64,000 bases of DNA, taken from the NCBI RefSeq assembly GCF_004339545.1, contig NZ_SMGD01000011.1, positions 1-64,000 of the forward strand, written 5' to 3'. Of the stretch, positions 1 to 9,756 are shown piece after piece. A model generated the notes under the pieces. The model was not told where the DNA came from. It saw nothing but the letters and a program-made list of their open reading frames with translations, and did no database searches. The position numbers and the translations under genes were made by a program. Source of the DNA: Celerinatantimonas diazotrophica. GTDB taxonomy: Bacteria; Pseudomonadota; Gammaproteobacteria; Enterobacterales; Celerinatantimonadaceae. Each line of letters begins with the position of its first letter. Position 1 is the stretch's first letter.

Positions 1-183
1 CTATAAGTATCGACATCTGGTTGAGAATGCTTTCGCAAGGATTAAGCACTTTCGTTCTATATCAACGAGATATGACAAGTTAGCAAGGAATTACGTCAGT
101 ATGGTATCACTGGCATTTACGATAATGTGGCTACCGATGTATTGCTGAATAAAATATGTACAGCAAAGATCAACACGCCCTAG
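1..183 (+). mobile_element. Right end of an IS5-type insertion sequence
   Basis: The fragment contains the 3' end of a transposase gene followed by a terminal inverted repeat. Read outward-in, the end at 183 is CTAGGGCGTGTTGATCTTT. The left part of the element lies outside the window. The same end sequence with two changes begins the miniature element at 20438, so the two are related. CTAG at the tip may be part of the target or of the repeat. Confidence 0.75.
2..148 (+). CDS. IS5-family transposase, C-terminal part
   Basis: An open frame enters from the left edge and stops with TGA at 146-148, giving the last 48 residues of a DDE transposase. The part containing ENAFARIKHFRSIS and the basic/aromatic pattern that follows (TRYDKLARNY) is typical of the C-terminal end of IS5-family transposases, where the glutamate of the DDE triad is found in an H-x-VE-N-x-F setting. 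The gene is cut by the window edge, so whether the full transposase is intact cannot be told. The inverted repeat of the element follows about 13 bases after the stop. Confidence 0.7.
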   Translation, partial: YKYRHLVENAFARIKHFRSISTRYDKLARNYVSMVSLAFTIMWLPMYC

Positions 184-209
184 ACAAAGAGATAAAAAGA
201 AAAACAAAC

Positions 210-233
210 AAAAAAGGCCATGAAAATATGGCC
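210..233 (-). terminator. Terminator after fdxB
   Basis: On the minus strand a short hairpin (GGCCAT, loop of 6, ATGGCC) is followed by six T residues. It lies about 40 bases downstream of the fdxB stop and closes the nifTYENX-fdxB transcript. Confidence 0.7.
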
Positions 234-273
234 CAAATCTACGACACGAACACCACTTTTGGGTTATTTACAT

Positions 274-537
274 TTAATGCTGATGGCAATTTCTGGGACA
301 AACTCGTTCACAAGCACCACAACCAATACAGTCACCAGCATGACTCACAGTCATGACCATTCGGACATCATCAGAGTAATCATCATCGCCATCATCATCT
401 TCATTCTCGATTAATTCGAACACATCACGCCCACAAACTTTGTAGCAACGCCCACAACCGATGCACTCGCTACTGTCAACAGCCCGAATAAACTGCGGCT
501 CCCAAGGGCTTCCGTCAGCTGTTACTGCCGTTACCAT
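274..537 (-). CDS. fdxB: nif-associated ferredoxin (FdxB, ferredoxin III type)
   Basis: A protein of 87 residues with two cysteine clusters: C-I-G-C-G-R-C-x3-C near residues 25-35 and C-I-G-C-G-A-C-x3-C near residues 70-80. It is therefore a 2x[4Fe-4S] ferredoxin of the nif-specific FdxB/ferredoxin III type. Between the clusters is a strongly acidic insert (EDDDGDDDYSDD). It is the last gene of the minus-strand nif transcript, 23 bases after nifX, a position seen in other diazotrophs. The family is thought to supply electrons for cofactor assembly or nitrogenase; the exact partner is not known from the sequence. Confidence 0.88.
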   Translation of the reverse strand: MVTAVTADGSPWEPQFIRAVDSSECIGCGRCYKVCGRDVFELIENEDDDGDDDYSDDVRMVMTVSHAGDCIGCGACERVCPRNCHQH

Positions 538-560
538 ATTTATTCTCCTTCATAGTCATC

Positions 561-1013
561 TTAGTACTCTTGCCAATTTTCATCAGTTGGTGTCTGCCGG
601 TTGCTCATCTGCCGACGAAGTGGACTACTTTGACGAGTTAATTCACGCTGCAGTTCACCTAACAAAGCCAATATTGAGCTACCTTGGGCAACACGTACCG
701 GTCTGATGCCTCGCTCCCATAATTGACGAACGACCGCATCACCAACAGCAACAACATAAACTGCCAGACATTCGCCTAATAAATCCAAACGCATTTCAAT
801 ATTGTCCTGGCGATGTCCTGACGGAAGCTCACTCATTTCAATGATTTTCATTAACTGCAGTTGTTTTTCACCAATACCATACACAGCAAATCGTGACGCA
901 CTGGCGAAATGCTGATCGACCTGATGCTGATCACTGCTGGCAAAGGCTACTGAAAAAAAATTGTCCGACGCATTGGCTAACTGCAATTGTCGGCAAACTT
1001 TTGCGCTTTCCAT
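561..1013 (-). CDS. nifX: NifX, FeMo-cofactor carrier
   Basis: 150 residues, the usual size for NifX. The single NifX/NafY-type cofactor-binding domain starts near residue 20 (VAFASSDQHQVDQHF), with the DQHF segment characteristic of the family, and contains a conserved GIRPVRV region near residue 100. NifX binds the FeMo-co precursor passed between NifB, NifEN and apo-nitrogenase in the cytoplasm. The gene begins 10 bases after the nifN stop, so translation is probably linked. The C-terminal 25 residues are basic and polar and look disordered. Confidence 0.92.
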   Translation of the reverse strand: MESAKVCRQLQLANASDNFFSVAFASSDQHQVDQHFASASRFAVYGIGEKQLQLMKIIEMSELPSGHRQDNIEMRLDLLGECLAVYVVAVGDAVVRQLWERGIRPVRVAQGSSILALLGELQRELTRQSSPLRRQMSNRQTPTDENWQEY

Positions 1014-1023
1014 CGTTTACCCC

Positions 1024-2394
1024 CTAAGCTCTCTGGCTGGCCGCTTCCGGCCAATGTTGTTTAAGCGGGCTATGATAAATATCACGGTGTTCATGACGCT
1101 GATGAACGATGTTCCCCAGTTCAAACAACGTATCCCGGATACCAGCATAAAGCTGACGGTGCTGGCGAAAGCCCCCAAAATAATCAAAAATCGGGAAACC
1201 ACTTAAAATATGCGACATGCCCAGCTCTTGTGCTAGCATCTGGCCATGTGAATTAGCGATTAAAACCTCCGCTGGTGTGACCTTAAGCTGCTCGCGCAAA
1301 TCACTAAAATCACCTAGCAGTATCTGTTCTGTCGGCATTTCTATCAGTTGACTCTGTTGAGCAGGCGCAACAACAACCTGCTCATCCAAACCAACTTGCC
1401 GGGCAATAGCCAACCAATACCCGAGTAATTCAGGCTCACCAGCCAATGCAATCCGAACACCATTGAGCTCATTATGGCAATCGAGCATGGCATCTTGCAG
1501 TTGGCGACGCTGGCGATTTATATAATCTGGAACCTGCCGTCCGGTTAACTCAATCAACAATTCAATTAAACGGTCACACTGTTCAATGTTGCCCAAATGG
1601 TCAAAGTAGTAGCTGGGTACTCCTGTTTTTTGAGCCAGCAATTTAGCGCCGCTGTGGCAACTGTAACCAAGTGCGACCGTGGCGATGCTCTCCCCCATTC
1701 GCTGAATATCACTCAAACCTGTTCCACCTAATGAAACTGCTGAGTAATCTTGCTCACCTAAATGACCATCTAACGACTCACTGATGTCGGGCAATAGCGT
1801 TGGTTTGAGCCCAAATGCTTCAAACAAGCGCTGCACAGCTTCGACATCACCAGCCGTAAAACTATGGCCCAACAACACGTTGATCCGCTTTTTGCGGGTC
1901 TGAGCGGAGCGTTTTTCTTCGACTAATTGATTGACCACCGCATCAATGACTGCGGCATATCCATTTTCTAAAGATCCATAAAAATCAGGCGTGTTAACCG
2001 TTAAAACGGTGAGTTTTTCATGCTGTGGATATTCGACTCGAAATTCACGTATCGCCCGTTTTAAATCAGCACCTTGCGCTTCACTTAAGCCATTGCTCAT
2101 CACCACGACTAAGTGCAAAGCACTATTTTTAGCCAAATGATCCAATGCCTTTTTGACATTGCCATCTGAGCCCATAATCGTCGAAATTGGATCCATGGCG
2201 GTAGACTGCAAGGCAACTGGTTCTTGAAAATGGCGGACAAAAAAAGCTTTGGCAAATGAACTACACCCCTGTGCGGCATGCATTAATGCCATGCTATCGG
2301 CGAGTCCTAAAGCAGCAATCGTCGCGCCCAATACTTGCCCGGTTTTAAGCGGAGATATGCTTAGCGGTTTGCGGATTTTTATAACCTCAGCCAT
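1024..2394 (-). CDS. nifN: NifN, beta subunit of the NifEN cofactor scaffold
   Basis: 456 residues, matching the NifN family. It is homologous to NifK: the N-terminal [14 protein letters not shown] and the [20 protein letters not shown] segment (near residues 40-60) are the P-cluster-type region, with C44 as cluster ligand. With NifE it forms the tetramer on which the NifB-cofactor is matured to FeMo-co. The ATG overlaps the end of nifE by 8 bases (ATGCATGGCTGA region), so the two subunits are translationally coupled, as expected for an equal-ratio complex. Confidence 0.95.
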   Translation of the reverse strand: MAEVIKIRKPLSISPLKTGQVLGATIAALGLADSMALMHAAQGCSSFAKAFFVRHFQEPVALQSTAMDPISTIMGSDGNVKKALDHLAKNSALHLVVVMSNGLSEAQGADLKRAIREFRVEYPQHEKLTVLTVNTPDFYGSLENGYAAVIDAVVNQLVEEKRSAQTRKKRINVLLGHSFTAGDVEAVQRLFEAFGLKPTLLPDISESLDGHLGEQDYSAVSLGGTGLSDIQRMGESIATVALGYSCHSGAKLLAQKTGVPSYYFDHLGNIEQCDRLIELLIELTGRQVPDYINRQRRQLQDAMLDCHNELNGVRIALAGEPELLGYWLAIARQVGLDEQVVVAPAQQSQLIEMPTEQILLGDFSDLREQLKVTPAEVLIANSHGQMLAQELGMSHILSGFPIFDYFGGFRQHRQLYAGIRDTLFELGNIVHQRHEHRDIYHSPLKQHWPEAASQRA

Positions 2395-3766
2395 GCATCA
2401 CCCCCCCTTGCGGATTCTGCCAACTTGCCCGATTTCGCACTTGTGGCCAGATAGGGCTAGTTAGCGTTAAGCAGAGCTGACGACCTAGCTCAAGCAACCC
2501 TTCATAGCCTGCATAAGGATGTTCACGTTCTTGGTTAATATCTAGAAATGGCAACCGTGCTTTGAGTGCGGTATAACGGTTACGACCACCAGCTACCATC
2601 ACATCAGCTTGATAGTGATAGCAGATGTCCAACAAATGGCGCGGATTAGAATCATCCAACATTAACGCATCATCACCCATTAATTCCCGAATGCGGGCTT
2701 TATCGGCTTCGGTTGATTTGCGTGTGCTGGTTGCAACTACATCTAAGCCTAAATCCTGCAAAGCTGAAACTACCGACCACGATTTCACGCCACCGGTATA
2801 AAGTAATACCCGTTTGCCTTGTAGTTTGCGGCGATATTCTGCCAGCGGTGCCGCAATAGCTTGTTCTTGGCGCTCAATCAATGCTTCAGTACGCTCAATT
2901 AAATCCGGGTCAGCAATTTTTTCACCAATGGTGCGAAGCGCCTGCGCAATAGCGCGACATCCGTAAAAACTGCCCTCAAACCACGGAGTTTGATAACTGT
3001 CTTGGAGCTTACGCGCCACATTCATCATGGAGCGTGAACACACCACCATATTGAGCTCAGAGCGGTGCATCGTCTGAATTTCTTTAAACCGAGCATCTCC
3101 AGAAAGCGAAGCGAGAACGCGAATCCCTAACTCATCAAACAGTTTTTGGACCGACCAAAACTCTCCGGCAATATTAAATTCGCCGATAAGAGCAATGTCA
3201 TGCACACCTTCTGGCCCGGGGATTGGTTCTCGGGTACCGACCACTTTATCGACCATGACTTCACCAGCGATGCGGTTGCCTAAATTTTTACTCCCATAAA
3301 AACCGGCCGCATCAACCACAATCACTGGAATTTGATGCCGTTCGCTGGCAAGCCTTGCCGAGGCATTTATATCATCACCTTCCATTGCAGGAACACAGGT
3401 GTTATAGATAAAAACAGCTTCAGGATGGTAGTGTTTTTTGATATACCCAACGGCGGCAACTAGCTTGCTTTCACCTCGCCCCATAATGATATCGGGCTCA
3501 CTTAAATCCGTGGTCATCCCCAAACGAAACAGACCAGGAATACTTGAATAGCTGCCTCGGTTATCCCAAGAGCTACCCGCGCAACCGATGGGGCCATGCA
3601 CTAGATGGGCGACATCAGCAATAGGTAATAATGCAATTTGCGCCCCATCAAACGCACACCCACCAGCAGTTGCTCCGGGTTTCGGGGGCTGACAGCCAGT
3701 TTTCCCCTTATTGTTATGCTCACATAACGGTTCATCCATGAGAACTTTTAGCGTCGCTTGCTTCAT
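2387..3766 (-). CDS. nifE: NifE, alpha subunit of the NifEN cofactor scaffold
   Basis: 459 residues, homologous to NifD. Conserved cysteines sit in GGCAFDGAQ (near residue 37), [15 protein letters not shown] (near residue 62) and [12 protein letters not shown] (near residue 124). They ligate the scaffold's [4Fe-4S] cluster. NifE lacks the FeMo-co histidine context of NifD, as the family does. It starts 158 bases after nifY, the largest gap in this transcript. I looked there for a separate sigma-54 promoter and found no convincing one. RBS GAGGAGG precedes the ATG. Confidence 0.96.
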   Translation of the reverse strand: MKQATLKVLMDEPLCEHNNKGKTGCQPPKPGATAGGCAFDGAQIALLPIADVAHLVHGPIGCAGSSWDNRGSYSSIPGLFRLGMTTDLSEPDIIMGRGESKLVAAVGYIKKHYHPEAVFIYNTCVPAMEGDDINASARLASERHQIPVIVVDAAGFYGSKNLGNRIAGEVMVDKVVGTREPIPGPEGVHDIALIGEFNIAGEFWSVQKLFDELGIRVLASLSGDARFKEIQTMHRSELNMVVCSRSMMNVARKLQDSYQTPWFEGSFYGCRAIAQALRTIGEKIADPDLIERTEALIERQEQAIAAPLAEYRRKLQGKRVLLYTGGVKSWSVVSALQDLGLDVVATSTRKSTEADKARIRELMGDDALMLDDSNPRHLLDICYHYQADVMVAGGRNRYTALKARLPFLDINQEREHPYAGYEGLLELGRQLCLTLTSPIWPQVRNRASWQNPQGGVMHG

Positions 3767-3924
3767 ATAACCTCCTCAACGCAACTTGCATCGTTAAAAC
3801 AAAACATCGTTACTATTATTTGCTTTTGATTACTAACCTATGCATAGACTGTTCTAACCCTACAAGTGCGTGAGACGGGCATTGATAGCTGTCAGCTTTG
3901 CAACAAACAACACAAAATGTCATC

Positions 3925-4536
3925 TCATGCAGACCAATCCTCCATCTGCCATGACTGCCCCATTACTTTTTTAAGCCAAGGCGGTAAAGAACCTGAACTT
4001 AACCGTTCACAAAGCCGCTCCAAGGTTTGCTCAATTGCTTCTACATTGCGTACTTTCATCGGATAGATATCAGCACGAATCACCCGAGCAGCAGCCGGCC
4101 CGCCAATGGCAGCAACAAAGAGCAATTGACAGTCATTAATAGCGTTCACTCGCCCTTGATGACCCATTTCACCTGCTTCTTCTGGCATCTTACGAAGACC
4201 AACAATCGAAGTGCCTGACTCACTGACATCATAAACGTACATGATTGGACAGCGACTAAAATGGCCATTAATCCATTCGCCATCCATACTTGCGACAGCA
4301 CAACGAAGTGTATTAGCGGGTAACGGAGTTCGTCTTTCAAGTAACTGCCAGCGCTCATCAAGCGGCTCAGCCAACACTTGCTCTAATTCACTTAGACTAA
4401 TACCCAGATCATCAGCAATGGTTGTGAAATCACTATCTAACAGTGCTTTTAAATTAATATCCCGAAGCGGAATATGAAAAATTTCCGCCAATTGATAGCG
4501 GCGAAATAGTAATTGGGTTTGTTCCGGTGAAGACAT
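3925..4536 (-). CDS. nifY: NifY-type nitrogenase cofactor-binding protein
   Basis: 203 residues. An N-terminal helical part (residues 1-90) is followed by a NifX/NafY-like domain beginning CAVASMDGEWINGHFSRC near residue 80-100, where the N-G-H-F segment corresponds to the cofactor-binding histidine region. NifY proteins stabilise apo-nitrogenase and help insert FeMo-co. The gene lies between nifT and nifE in the order nifHDKTYENX known from Klebsiella and Azotobacter. RBS AGGGAG is eight bases before the ATG. NafY is the nearest alternative name. Confidence 0.88.
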   Translation of the reverse strand: MSSPEQTQLLFRRYQLAEIFHIPLRDINLKALLDSDFTTIADDLGISLSELEQVLAEPLDERWQLLERRTPLPANTLRCAVASMDGEWINGHFSRCPIMYVYDVSESGTSIVGLRKMPEEAGEMGHQGRVNAINDCQLLFVAAIGGPAAARVIRADIYPMKVRNVEAIEQTLERLCERLSSGSLPPWLKKVMGQSWQMEDWSA

Positions 4537-4551
4537 AACACAACTCCCTAT

Positions 4552-4764
4552 TTAGCTTGCACGGGACAAACGCACTTTAAATGGAAATTTAGGAATTGCC
4601 GTCTGCGGTGCCATATACCAGGCTTGCCCATCTGCAAGCTCAAGTCGGCCACCCCAACAATCTGGCTGGTCAAATTCAATATCGACAATCTTAGCTTCCA
4701 GGTCACGTTTGGCGATATAACAATACAAACCGTCGGCTTGTTCACGAAGTATCACGTTTGGCAT
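4552..4764 (-). CDS. nifT: NifT/FixU family protein
   Basis: 70 residues, the normal size of NifT. It begins MPNVILREQADGL and carries the family's ending region with P-K-F-P-F-K-V. The role of NifT is not firmly known; mutants in other species have mild or no phenotype. It is the first gene after the nifK terminator hairpin and is 15 bases upstream of nifY. A second open frame in another register covers the same bases and is discarded. Confidence 0.88.
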   Translation of the reverse strand: MPNVILREQADGLYCYIAKRDLEAKIVDIEFDQPDCWGGRLELADGQAWYMAPQTAIPKFPFKVRLSRAS

Positions 4765-4784
4765 AGGCCGTCCTTATCAATAAA

Positions 4785-4815
4785 ACGAAAAACAGGTGCC
4801 AAATCAGCACCTGTT
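4785..4815 (-). terminator. Intercistronic terminator/attenuator between nifK and nifT
   Basis: On the minus strand a perfect 9-bp stem (AACAGGTGC ... GCACCTGTT, loop of 7) is followed by TTTTTCGTTTT. It lies just after the nifK stop and before nifT. It should end most transcripts after nifHDK and let a minority read into the assembly genes, or protect the nifHDK mRNA end. Confidence 0.8.
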
Positions 4816-4827
4816 CTTGAACTAAAC

Positions 4828-6399
4828 TTAACGAACTAAATCGAACGCGTAGTCTGTTGTTCCCATTCCCATGGTATCTTCATCTAGTTTTTCAAGTACT
4901 GCATTCACTAGAGTAGTTAGGATCTGCATGGCGCCTTCATATCCCCAAGTGGTTTGACGATGTAAATGGTGACGGTCAAACAGAGGGAAACCAAGACGAA
5001 TCAGTGGAACTTCAAATTCTTTACCTTTAGCTAAGGTATCGCGCTGAATAAATTTGCCGTATGAATTACCGATCATGAAGTCTGGTTTGCGAGTAAACAT
5101 CAATGAACGGAAATGCCATAAGTCTTTACCGACAAACACTTCACTATTCTGTCCGAATGGTGATTCTGAGAGGATTTGATCCATCTCTTTTTTCCAACGT
5201 TTGTTGGCGTTATGACACAGAATTACCGTTGGTTCAGCGCCCAGTTCCATCAAAAACCGTGACAAGCCCATTACAAAATCAGGGTCGCCATATAAACCAA
5301 ACTGTTTGCCGTGCAACCAAGTGTGTGAGTCAGTCATCATATCGACTAGACGGCCCCGTTCCTTGGTCAGTTTCTCACCGATGGGGTTGCCAGTGAGTTC
5401 ACTAATCGCCATCAGCAATTCATCCGTTGCCCTTAAACCAATTGGCACGCGCACACTAGTTAAAGGCTGATCCCAGTTTGTTTTGATATATTTCTGAGTT
5501 TTAGTGAGCTCATGGGGCTGTAAAAGAAGCGTATCTATAGCATTAGGTGCATCTTTCATTTCTTCCTGGGTCGTACCACCAGCGTACATATGGTACTCAC
5601 CATCAGCAGGAGTATCTAAAACTTCAGACGGATCGCCAAGCAATGAATAATCAACATTCATGTTATCCATCATTCGTTTTAGAACACGATAGTTACCAAG
5701 ATAAGTATCAAAACCGGTCACTAAATTGATTTTGCCATTACTGCCTGCTTTTTTACCCTCCATGCTATTAGCGGTAAAACAGCGACAAAACCCTTCAAAC
5801 ATGCCATCCCAACCCGTAACATGACTACCGGCAAAACTAGGAGTATGGGCAAATGGCAATGGCAGTTCTTCAGGAACAAAACCATCTTTTTTCGCATTCA
5901 ACGTATACGCGTTTAAGTCATCCCCGATCACTTCAGCCATACAGGTAGTCGATACTGCGATAATTTCTGGTTTATAAAGCGCATAAGCGTTCTGTAAACC
6001 ATCGCTCATATTTTTATGGCCACCAAATACCGCAGCATCTTCTGTCATTGAGTCAGAGACACAAGCAATTGGTTCTTTAAAATGCCGGTTAAAGTAGGTC
6101 CGAAAATAGGCAACACAGCCCTGACTACCATGCACATATGGCAATGTATTTTTAAAACTAAGCGAACATAAAACAGCGCCTAGCGGTTGACACATTTTAG
6201 CCGGGTTAATGGTCAGAGCTTTACGCTGAAAGTTAAGGTCTTCATATTCTTTAGTGGTCGTCCACTCAAACACTTCTCGCACTTTTTCCGGTGTTGGAGC
6301 TTCTTCATAATCAGCCTTTTTACGGGCAAAGACATCCTGATATTCGCTTTGCTCAAACAGAGGATATCCGGGTTTTATTTCATCAATTGTTTGCGCCAT
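4828..6399 (-). CDS. nifK: Nitrogenase MoFe protein beta chain, NifK
   Basis: 523 residues, the usual length. P-cluster cysteines are visible at C70 (PAKMCQPLGA), C95 (HGSQGCVAYFR) and C153 (STTCMAEVIGDD). With NifD it forms the alpha2beta2 MoFe protein that reduces N2 to ammonia in the cytoplasm. It starts 15 bases after nifD, in the same transcript. All positions that ligate the metal cluster look intact, so this is a functional-looking Mo nitrogenase rather than a paralog. Confidence 0.98.
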   Translation of the reverse strand: MAQTIDEIKPGYPLFEQSEYQDVFARKKADYEEAPTPEKVREVFEWTTTKEYEDLNFQRKALTINPAKMCQPLGAVLCSLSFKNTLPYVHGSQGCVAYFRTYFNRHFKEPIACVSDSMTEDAAVFGGHKNMSDGLQNAYALYKPEIIAVSTTCMAEVIGDDLNAYTLNAKKDGFVPEELPLPFAHTPSFAGSHVTGWDGMFEGFCRCFTANSMEGKKAGSNGKINLVTGFDTYLGNYRVLKRMMDNMNVDYSLLGDPSEVLDTPADGEYHMYAGGTTQEEMKDAPNAIDTLLLQPHELTKTQKYIKTNWDQPLTSVRVPIGLRATDELLMAISELTGNPIGEKLTKERGRLVDMMTDSHTWLHGKQFGLYGDPDFVMGLSRFLMELGAEPTVILCHNANKRWKKEMDQILSESPFGQNSEVFVGKDLWHFRSLMFTRKPDFMIGNSYGKFIQRDTLAKGKEFEVPLIRLGFPLFDRHHLHRQTTWGYEGAMQILTTLVNAVLEKLDEDTMGMGTTDYAFDLVR

Positions 6400-6414
6400 G
6401 ATCTTCTCCTTAAC

Positions 6415-7899
6415 TTAAGCGACTTGTTCCTCGTGAGCAGGCTCAGATTCGCTAACATCTTTTTTCAACCATGGTGGAGTCGTCAATGACCAGCATGGAT
6501 TGTTCAATGTCATATCCATATCACGGGCAAAGATAGCGAAGCCATCGTAGCCGTGATATGGCCCCGAATAATCCCAGCTGTGCATTTGTCGGAAAGGGAT
6601 CCCCATTTTCTGGAATATGTATTTTTCTTTGATCCCGGAACCGACTAAGTCCGGTTTCACATTTTTAACAAACTGTTCAAGTTCATAACTGGTGATATCG
6701 TCGTACAACAGAGTTGCTTCTTTGAGCATTCCGACGGTACGGTCATAGTCATCCGCATGCGCAAATTCATAACCAGCACCGACAATTTCCATCCCTAAGT
6801 CTTCATAGGCACCAATCACGTGACGAGAGCGCAGCCCGCCGACATACAACATGACTTTTTTGCCTTCTAAACGAGGACGATATTTATCGATAACTGCTTG
6901 ATATTCAGCGCGATATAATTCGATAACGGCTTCGGCTTTCTGTTGAATATTTTCATCAAAGAATGCCGCAATTGTGCGCAAAGATTCAGCAATTTTAGTT
7001 GGGCCGAAGAGGTTGTATTCCATCCAAGGAATATTGTATTTTTCTTCCATATGCCGAGCGATATAGTTCATTGAACGATAGCAGTGAACCAGATTTAATT
7101 TCGCTTTTGGCGTATTTTCGATTTCTGATAATGTGCCATCCCCAGACCACTGAGCAATAACTCGCAGCCCCATCTGTTCAAGTAAGATACGTGAACTCCA
7201 AGCATCACCACCGATGTTATAGTCGCCAATAATGGCAACGTCATAATCGGTTGTTTCAAAAGAATCATCACCATCACGGTTACTTAAAACCCAGTCACGC
7301 ATTGCATCGTTGGCAATATGGTGACCCAATGATTGCGAAACCCCGCGAAAGCCTTCACAACGAACCGGAATACAAGTTTTACCATTCCGTTTTTTATTGG
7401 CTTTGGCGACAGCTTCGATATCATCCCCAATCAACCCAACGGGGCATTCAGACTGCACAGTGGTGCCTTTATTCATAGGAAATAAAGTGTCTACTTCTTC
7501 CAAAATAGTGGTCAGTTTTTTATCGCCACCAAACACAATATCGCGTTCTTGGAAGTCTGAAGTGAAATTCAAGTTAGAAAAACTATCGACCCCAGAAACT
7601 CCAGTTAAGTAGTTTCGACGACCATTGGTTGAATACATACCGCAACCGACTGGACCGTGAGAAATATGGATAATATCTTTTAAAGGACCAAACACCACCC
7701 CTTTAGAACCTGCATAAGCACAACCACGAATGGTCATTACCCCAGGAACTGATTTACGGTTTGAGACGACGCATTTGCCGTCACTTTTGGGATCACTTGT
7801 CGTTAAGTGTTTGGCACGATTTTTCCGCGCTTTTTCAGGATAAACTTCAAGGACTTCCTGAATGAGCGCCTGATTCTGTTCAGCTGTTCTGTCTGTCAT
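6415..7899 (-). CDS. nifD: Nitrogenase MoFe protein alpha chain, NifD
   Basis: 494 residues. P-cluster ligands C60 ([10 protein letters not shown]), C86 ([10 protein letters not shown]) and C152 ([12 protein letters not shown]) are present. The FeMo-cofactor is held by C273 ([11 protein letters not shown]) and H440 ([14 protein letters not shown]). The typical NifD R-R-N-Y-L-TG segment follows C86. Spacing to nifH is 36 bases and to nifK 15 bases, so nifHDK is a single unit. Nothing suggests a vanadium or iron-only type, which would carry an extra delta subunit gene (vnfG/anfG). Confidence 0.98.
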   Translation of the reverse strand: MTDRTAEQNQALIQEVLEVYPEKARKNRAKHLTTSDPKSDGKCVVSNRKSVPGVMTIRGCAYAGSKGVVFGPLKDIIHISHGPVGCGMYSTNGRRNYLTGVSGVDSFSNLNFTSDFQERDIVFGGDKKLTTILEEVDTLFPMNKGTTVQSECPVGLIGDDIEAVAKANKKRNGKTCIPVRCEGFRGVSQSLGHHIANDAMRDWVLSNRDGDDSFETTDYDVAIIGDYNIGGDAWSSRILLEQMGLRVIAQWSGDGTLSEIENTPKAKLNLVHCYRSMNYIARHMEEKYNIPWMEYNLFGPTKIAESLRTIAAFFDENIQQKAEAVIELYRAEYQAVIDKYRPRLEGKKVMLYVGGLRSRHVIGAYEDLGMEIVGAGYEFAHADDYDRTVGMLKEATLLYDDITSYELEQFVKNVKPDLVGSGIKEKYIFQKMGIPFRQMHSWDYSGPYHGYDGFAIFARDMDMTLNNPCWSLTTPPWLKKDVSESEPAHEEQVA

Positions 7900-7935
7900 A
7901 AGAGGTACTCCTGCTTGCCACCGACCTATCTAAGG

Positions 7936-8820
<885 letters not shown>

Positions 8821-8846
8821 TTAATCAATGAGTACAGCAATAGATG

Positions 8847-8862
8847 TGCACAGTTTGTACCA
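8847..8862 (-). promoter_or_regulatory. Sigma-54 promoter of nifHDK
   Basis: On the minus strand TGGTAC-AAACT-GTGCA fits the consensus TGGCAC-N5-TTGCA at nine of eleven positions, with the invariant GG and GC ten bases apart. The start of transcription would be about 27 bases before the nifH ATG. Inferred from sequence only. Confidence 0.75.
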
Positions 8863-8957
8863 AACCTCGCCGATGCAATTATCTATATGATTTTTATTGC
8901 TTTTATTTGTTTCAAAGAAAAAACTCACCGTACTAACCCCCACAAAATCAGCCCGAT

Positions 8958-8973
8958 TGTCGTAGAGCCGACA
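8958..8973. promoter_or_regulatory. NifA upstream activator site for nifH
   Basis: TGT-CGTAGAGCCG-ACA is an exact TGT-N10-ACA motif, about 100 bases upstream of the nifH -24/-12 element, the usual distance for a NifA enhancer. The remaining part of the 8809-9240 interval shows no gene; an imperfect ACACAA/TTGTGT repeat at about 9133-9165 may be part of the nifBQ transcript end. Confidence 0.75.
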
Positions 8974-9240
8974 AACCAACAAAACAAACTGAAGATAGCA
9001 ATATAGAAAAATAAGCGAATGTGATGACAAAAAAGGGATAGTCTCGAAGAACTCAAGGAGATCATGCAAACACTGGCGATTGCTCAATAAAAGAGGGGGA
9101 AGGTCGCGATCACTGACGGATTAAAGCACCTGCAACACAATAATCAATCGTTCGACTGTTGTGTGCTCTGGGTATATAGAGAATCTCGACTCTGGTGATA
9201 ATCAAACTTTACTCATCGATGCTAAATTTAACAGCGCGCA

Positions 9241-9756
9241 TTATTCAAAACACTCCGAATAAGATGAACACTGTTCACACGTTGGAGAGCGACAAACCAA
9301 GGCTCCTTGTCCTAAACAAAGTTGGCGATAAAAAAACTTCTTCCAGCGCATCGCGGGATGGTTTCGCGCCCCAAGCTCTGGAAAACAATCATTCATCAAT
9401 TGGGTTAGCATTGGACGCTCAGGCAAACCTAAATCTTGCCACAAATGGTGAAACCCCAAACTAGCGCTGGCAACGATCATTGCCATATCCCAAGGCTCAT
9501 GTACTTGAAAACGAGCTAACCATTCATACAATTCGCTAAACTCATCCGCGCGGCGCTGTTTTTGCAAACCGAGCAATTGCGCTTTCAGCTTATCATGTTC
9601 AGGATTTTTTAACGGGGTCGCTTCACCAGAGCCCAGCAACTGAGCGTACATTTGAGGTGACAGCTGCAGATGCTCGCCTAAAATACCAAATCCCTGCCGC
9701 TGCCGTTTTAACAATAATTGACACCAAGAAAATAATTTTGTTTCAACTTCAACCAT
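9241..9756 (-). CDS. nifQ: NifQ, molybdenum donor for FeMo-co
   Basis: 171 residues. The C-terminal signature C-x4-C-x2-C-x5-C (C155, C160, C163, C169: CRSPTCEQCSSYSEC) is the metal-binding motif of NifQ. The family supplies molybdenum as a Mo-Fe-S cluster to NifEN. Its ATG shares one base with the nifB stop (TAATG), so the two genes are translated together. Confidence 0.93.
   Translation of the reverse strand: MVEVETKLFSWCQLLLKRQRQGFGILGEHLQLSPQMYAQLLGSGEATPLKNPEHDKLKAQLLGLQKQRRADEFSELYEWLARFQVHEPWDMAMIVASASLGFHHLWQDLGLPERPMLTQLMNDCFPELGARNHPAMRWKKFFYRQLCLGQGALVCRSPTCEQCSSYSECFE

Noticed and set aside
3852-3866. TGT-N9-ACA upstream of nifE as a NifA site
   Set aside because: The spacer is nine, not ten bases, and no -24/-12 element lies at a fitting distance. 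I therefore do not call a separate nifENX promoter.
8836-8851. GTGCAC-ATCTA-TTGCT as the nifH sigma-54 promoter
   Set aside because: It lacks the GG of the -24 element and would leave a leader of only about 17 bases. The overlapping site at 8847-8862 fits better.
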